Source: an uncultured Syntrophobacteraceae bacterium (lineage in GTDB: Bacteria > Desulfobacterota > Syntrophobacteria > Syntrophobacterales > Syntrophobacteraceae). Taken from it: DNA of 6,259 nt. The position numbers and the translations under genes were made by a program. How positions within the stretch are numbered: position 1 is the first letter of the stretch; the number at the start of each line of letters is the position of its first letter. This document shows positions 1 through 6,259 of the stretch, in pieces. A model generated the notes under the pieces. That model ran no database searches and had not been told where the DNA came from. It saw only the letters and a program-made list of their open reading frames with translations. The stretch covers positions 1-6,259 of the forward strand of contig CALBZH010000664.1 in NCBI GenBank assembly GCA_937889795.1. The letters run 5' to 3'.

Positions 1-83
1 GGCTCCACGATTTGTGCGGCAACGATCGTATCGCTCTCGTGAAGACTCGGGGACTCCCTGAGACATTGAGGATTGAGCTGAGA
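1..83. other. Left edge, no identifiable gene
   Basis: This stretch lies before the chosen start of the HD-GYP regulator. The regulator's reading frame stays open to the left edge, with a possible TTG start at 12 and another at 66, so a longer N-terminus or a start outside the window cannot be excluded. The extra residues resemble no domain I know, and receiver domains normally begin within a few residues of the start. I therefore read this as upstream DNA. No clear -10/-35 promoter pair is visible. Confidence 0.4.
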
Positions 84-1187
84 ATGCTGAACGAATTGCC
101 TGACGGAAGAGTGCTGATTGTTGATGACACCAAGACCAACATTGACATCCTGGTCGCTGCGCTGAGAAATGAGTGCCGAATCAGCGTCGCAACAAGTGGT
201 CCGACGGCTTTGGCGCAGTTGGATCGCAACCCGCCCGATCTGATTCTACTCGACATCATGATGCCCGGGATGGACGGGTATGAGGTGTGCTCAATTCTCA
301 AATCCAGGGAAGACACTCGCGCGATCCCAATCATCTTCATCACCGCTCTGAACGAGGTCAGGGACAAGTCGAAGGGGTTCGATCTGGGTGCGGTGGACTA
401 CATCACCAAGCCATTCGAGATCGCCGAGGTCAAAGCGCGGGTCCGAACGCATCTCTCCTTGCGACACGCCATGCAGGCTCTGGCCGATCAGAATCGAATC
501 CTGGACCAGAAAGTGGCGCAGCGGACCGAGGATCTCCGTAGCACACAGCTCGAGATCATCTATCGATTGGGGCGAGCCGCGGAATACCGCGACAACGAGA
601 CCGGGCTGCACATCAAGCGCATGAGCCATTTCTGCAGGGCCATCGCGGCAGCCCTCGACTGTGACGACGACTTCTGCGACCTTGTCTTTCACGCCAGTCC
701 CATGCACGACATTGGGAAGATCGGCATCTCCGACACGATCCTGCTCAAACCCGGACGTCTGGATGCGTCGGAATTTGCCCTCATGAAGACCCATGCCGCC
801 ATCGGGGCTGAAATTCTGTCCGGTCACGATTCTCGGCTGCTCGAAATGGCTTATGTCATCGCGCTGACGCACCACGAGAAATGGGACGGCTCGGGCTATC
901 CACAAGGGCTTTCCGGGGAGGATATTCCTCTGGCCGGACGGATCGTGGCCGTTTGCGATGTTTTTGACGCTTTGACCTCCAAGCGCCCCTACAAAGAGCC
1001 TTGGCCGCTCGAAAAGGCGCTCAATGAAATAAAGGCCTGCAACGGCACTCATTTCGACCCGAAAGTGGTCAATGCTTTCTTCAAGGTCTTGCCTGAGGTC
1101 CTGGGGATCAAGGAGCATTTCGGCGAAGACGACGGGGTGCCGATATCCTTGCAAAACGTGGCGGGAATGGGGGCATCCTTGGGGTAG
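84..1187 (+). CDS. RpfG-type response regulator: REC plus HD-GYP cyclic-di-GMP phosphodiesterase
   Basis: Cytoplasmic two-component output protein of 367 residues, predicted to hydrolyse cyclic-di-GMP when its receiver is phosphorylated. Residues 8-125 form a REC domain with acidic pair D14-D15, phosphoacceptor D57 (in LLDIMMPGMDG), T87 and K109. A helical linker (about 128-160) leads to the HD-GYP domain (about 160-345). That domain carries the H208-D209 metal pair in MHDIGKIGI, H237, the H263-H264 pair and the GYP loop in HHEKWDGSGYP (263-273), plus downstream D292 and D295 in VAVCDVFDALTSKRPYK. All hallmark residues are present, so the enzyme looks active; this is prediction from family knowledge. 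ATG 84 was chosen because the receiver fold starts at once after it. The ribosome site is weak (GAGG at 68-71 is rather far, GAG at 75-77 is short). TTG 66 or TTG 12 are alternatives. The hybrid kinase gene follows on the same strand and is the likely phosphodonor. Confidence 0.93.
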   Translation: MLNELPDGRVLIVDDTKTNIDILVAALRNECRISVATSGPTALAQLDRNPPDLILLDIMMPGMDGYEVCSILKSREDTRAIPIIFITALNEVRDKSKGFDLGAVDYITKPFEIAEVKARVRTHLSLRHAMQALADQNRILDQKVAQRTEDLRSTQLEIIYRLGRAAEYRDNETGLHIKRMSHFCRAIAAALDCDDDFCDLVFHASPMHDIGKIGISDTILLKPGRLDASEFALMKTHAAIGAEILSGHDSRLLEMAYVIALTHHEKWDGSGYPQGLSGEDIPLAGRIVAVCDVFDALTSKRPYKEPWPLEKALNEIKACNGTHFDPKVVNAFFKVLPEVLGIKEHFGEDDGVPISLQNVAGMGASLG

Positions 1188-1193
1188 GCCGAT

Positions 1194-1219
1194 TCGGTGA
1201 CGACCAGGTTGCTCACCGA
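1194..1219 (+). repeat. 7-bp hairpin just after the HD-GYP stop codon
   Basis: TCGGTGA at 1194-1200 is the exact reverse complement of TCACCGA at 1213-1219, giving a 7-bp stem with a 12-base loop that starts 6 bases after the stop codon. No T-run follows, so it does not meet the usual pattern of an intrinsic terminator. It could protect the transcript 3' end or be chance. Confidence 0.3.
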
Positions 1220-1327
1220 GGAATCTCGTTGCGGCGAAACCTATTCTAACCAGCCGTACGATGTCGTCAGGAGCGACACCGGAATCAATCACTACCGGCA
1301 TTTTCCGATTCCGACCCTCGACAAGCG

Positions 1328-1366
1328 CTCCATGTTATGGAGGTTTTGAAGGCCCGCGGAGCCTTC
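1328..1366 (+). repeat. Two adjacent short hairpins upstream of the kinase gene
   Basis: The first stem pairs CTCCAT (1328-1333) with ATGGAG (1337-1342) over a 3-base loop; G then TTTT (1344-1347) follows, which makes it weakly terminator-like. The second pairs GAAGGC (1348-1353) with GCCTTC (1361-1366) over a 7-base loop. Both stems are only 6 bp and the T-run is short. They may be a weak terminator, leader structure or chance. Confidence 0.3.
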
Positions 1367-1397
1367 CGAGTGGACACGGGCAGCGACCGGTGTGAGT

Positions 1398-1401
1398 GGA
1401 G
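1398..1401 (+). promoter_or_regulatory. Ribosome binding site favouring GTG 1408
   Basis: GGAG at 1398-1401 sits 6 bases before the GTG at 1408, a good Shine-Dalgarno spacing. The first possible in-frame start, GTG 1396, directly follows an in-frame TGA (1393-1395) and has no comparable purine-rich motif upstream. This decides for 1408, a difference of four residues. Confidence 0.5.
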
Positions 1402-1407
1402 AGCAAG

Positions 1408-5244
<3,837 letters not shown>

Positions 5245-5250
<6 letters not shown>

Positions 5251-6259
5251 AGGCTTCACGGATTGATCCGGCCCATGGCTGCTCACGCGCGGCTCGGCGC
5301 CAGTCTCCAGAAGGTATTCCGACGTGATGAGAAACCGCCATCGGTCCTGACCTTGGAGCTCCAGCACGCGGTCATGGTAACTCAGGATGCTGGTGCGATG
5401 GCCGACGCTGATGTAGCGGATGCCGAGCTTCTTCAGCTTCCCGTAGAGATTGCCCTCGTCTTGCATGTCCAAAGCGCTGGTGGCTTCGTCGAGAACGGCG
5501 AATCCCGGATGATGGATGAGCAGACGGGCAAACGCGAGCCGCTGCTGCTCACCCAGGGAGAGGACATCCGCCCAATCCAGCTCCACGTCGAACCCCCCCA
5601 CGCGCTCAGGGAGGCTCTCGAGTCGGACCGTCCGCAGAGTGGCTCTCAACTCTTCCTCGGAAACCTCGCGGTCAAGGCGGGGATAGAGCAGCTGATCCCT
5701 CAAGGTTCCAAGCAGCATGTAAGGTTTTTGCGGCAGGAAGAAGACACGTTCGAGCGGCGGCCGCTGAACCACGCCCTCGCCCTGGGTCCACAATCCGGCA
5801 ATGGCCCTGAGCAGTGAGCTCTTGCCCACGCCGCTCTGGCCGACAATGGCCAGAGTCTCCGTCCGCTCAAGCGCCACCGTCAGGTCGCGAAAAAGGGCTC
5901 GCATTCGGTTCGGGGTGAGCAGGGTGAGGTGGGAAAGGGCGAATTGGTCGGATTCTTCGGATCGGATACCCGGAAGACGCTCGTGATCGGGCGCCAATGC
6001 GTCCGAAAAGGTCGAGAGACGCTCCACACCGGCGGCGAAGCTCGTGATCTGCTCGATTTGGGACACGATGAGCGAGAGGGCCTTGTTCACCTGCATGAAG
6101 GCGAAATTGGCCTGCACCATGTCCCCGTATTCGATCTCGCCGCCGAAGTATTTCGGGAAGAGGACGAGGAATGGGAGGACAACCGGAAGGTAGTCGTAAG
6201 CGGTTGTAAAGAAAGATAGGTTTCGCTGCCATCCGATCAGCAGACCGAGATCGGAAGAG
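5245..6259 (-). CDS. ABC transporter, fused permease/ATPase of YddA/Rv1819c (ABCD-like) type, 5' truncated
   Basis: Inner-membrane ABC half-transporter with the permease N-terminal to the ATPase, normally about 550-650 residues; 337 codons are visible, so the start and first membrane segments lie beyond the right edge. The frame stays open through the ATG at 6120 to the edge, and the added residues ([16 protein letters not shown], then [16 protein letters not shown]) fit the ABC_membrane_2 family, so 6120 is not the true start. Counting from the Met at 6120, the ATPase has Walker A GQSGVGKS (94-101), Q131 in LPQKPYM, the family-typical [11 protein letters not shown] (137-147), signature LSLGEQQR (187-194, with L for the second G, common in this family), Walker B ending D211-E212, the D-loop SALD and H241. 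The cassette looks active. Known relatives move varied cargo: Rv1819c takes up cobalamin and hydrophilic compounds, while ABCD proteins move acyl-CoA. Substrate and direction here cannot be told. SbmA/BacA share the permease fold but lack the ATPase. Confidence 0.9.
6248..6259. other. Probable Illumina adapter remnant at contig end
   Basis: The final 12 bases, AGATCGGAAGAG, are identical to the first 12 bases common to both standard Illumina TruSeq adapters. An exact 12-base match placed precisely at the terminus is very unlikely by chance. The last four or so apparent codons of the truncated transporter (Ser-Ser-Asp plus part of a Leu, in protein order) are therefore probably artefactual. 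Confidence 0.8.

Larger units (their letters stand above)
1188..1407. other. Intergenic gap between regulator and hybrid kinase
   Basis: This gap separates two co-directional genes. It holds three short hairpins, listed separately, and no -35/-10 pair with acceptable spacing that I could defend. A 44-codon open frame from ATG 1261 ends at TGA 1393-1395, directly before the GTG at 1396. It has no ribosome site and an unconvincing composition, so I do not call it a gene. The gap is long enough for the kinase to have its own promoter, but the two genes could also be co-transcribed. Confidence 0.5.

Noticed and set aside
1209..1262. Possible promoter elements (TTGCGG at 1229, TATTCT at 1242, TACGAT at 1257)
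   Set aside because: No pair has spacing near 17 bases, so no sigma-70-type promoter can be supported.
291..1301. Long minus-strand open frame (336 codons) opposite the HD-GYP regulator
   Set aside because: It lies antisense to a gene with every REC and HD-GYP hallmark, its translation resembles no domain, and such shadow frames are expected in GC-rich coding DNA.
1261..1395. 44-codon open frame ending in TGA directly before GTG 1396, in the kinase frame
   Set aside because: I considered a leader peptide or a kinase N-terminus interrupted by a stop. It has no ribosome binding site, the translation looks random, and a normal start exists at 1408.
5263..5817. Plus-strand open frame (184 codons) opposite the transporter
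   Set aside because: It is antisense to the complete ATPase cassette (Walker A, signature, Walker B and H-loop all on the minus strand) and has no recognisable domain.

Overview
The window looks like a bacterial genome or metagenome fragment of moderately high GC by eye. It holds two complete signalling genes on the plus strand and one 5'-truncated transporter gene on the minus strand. I saw no RNA genes, mobile elements, CRISPR arrays or phage genes. The kinase core (its H-box region and the 'tandem REC plus HPt' layout) and the TorS-like sensor recall Proteobacteria or Desulfobacterota (old Deltaproteobacteria). That assignment comes from family resemblance only and is tentative.

Layout: positions 1-83 carry no identifiable gene. 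84-1187 (+) encodes an RpfG-type response regulator, a receiver domain joined to an intact HD-GYP cyclic-di-GMP phosphodiesterase. A 220-base gap follows, with small hairpins but no convincing promoter. 1408-5250 (+, or from 1396) encodes a very large hybrid sensor histidine kinase: two membrane segments around a helical periplasmic TorS-like sensor, then coiled coil, HisKA, HATPase, REC1, REC2, HPt and an extra helical C-terminal region. 5245-6259 (-) encodes the C-terminal part of a YddA/Rv1819c/ABCD-type ABC transporter (fused permease and ATPase). It converges on the kinase gene, and the two stop codons share one 6-base palindrome.

Working model (inference): the kinase senses a periplasmic signal, autophosphorylates and relays phosphate through a receiver to its HPt domain. 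The HPt then phosphorylates the receiver of the neighbouring HD-GYP enzyme and so adjusts cyclic-di-GMP. The logic matches RpfC/RpfG, but the sensor belongs to another class. The transporter is convergent and need not be linked functionally.

The last 12 bases (6248-6259) exactly match the start of the standard Illumina TruSeq adapter, so the right end is probably a contig end with untrimmed adapter. Apart from that artefact the window is ordinary; I found no strong evidence of an undescribed system.
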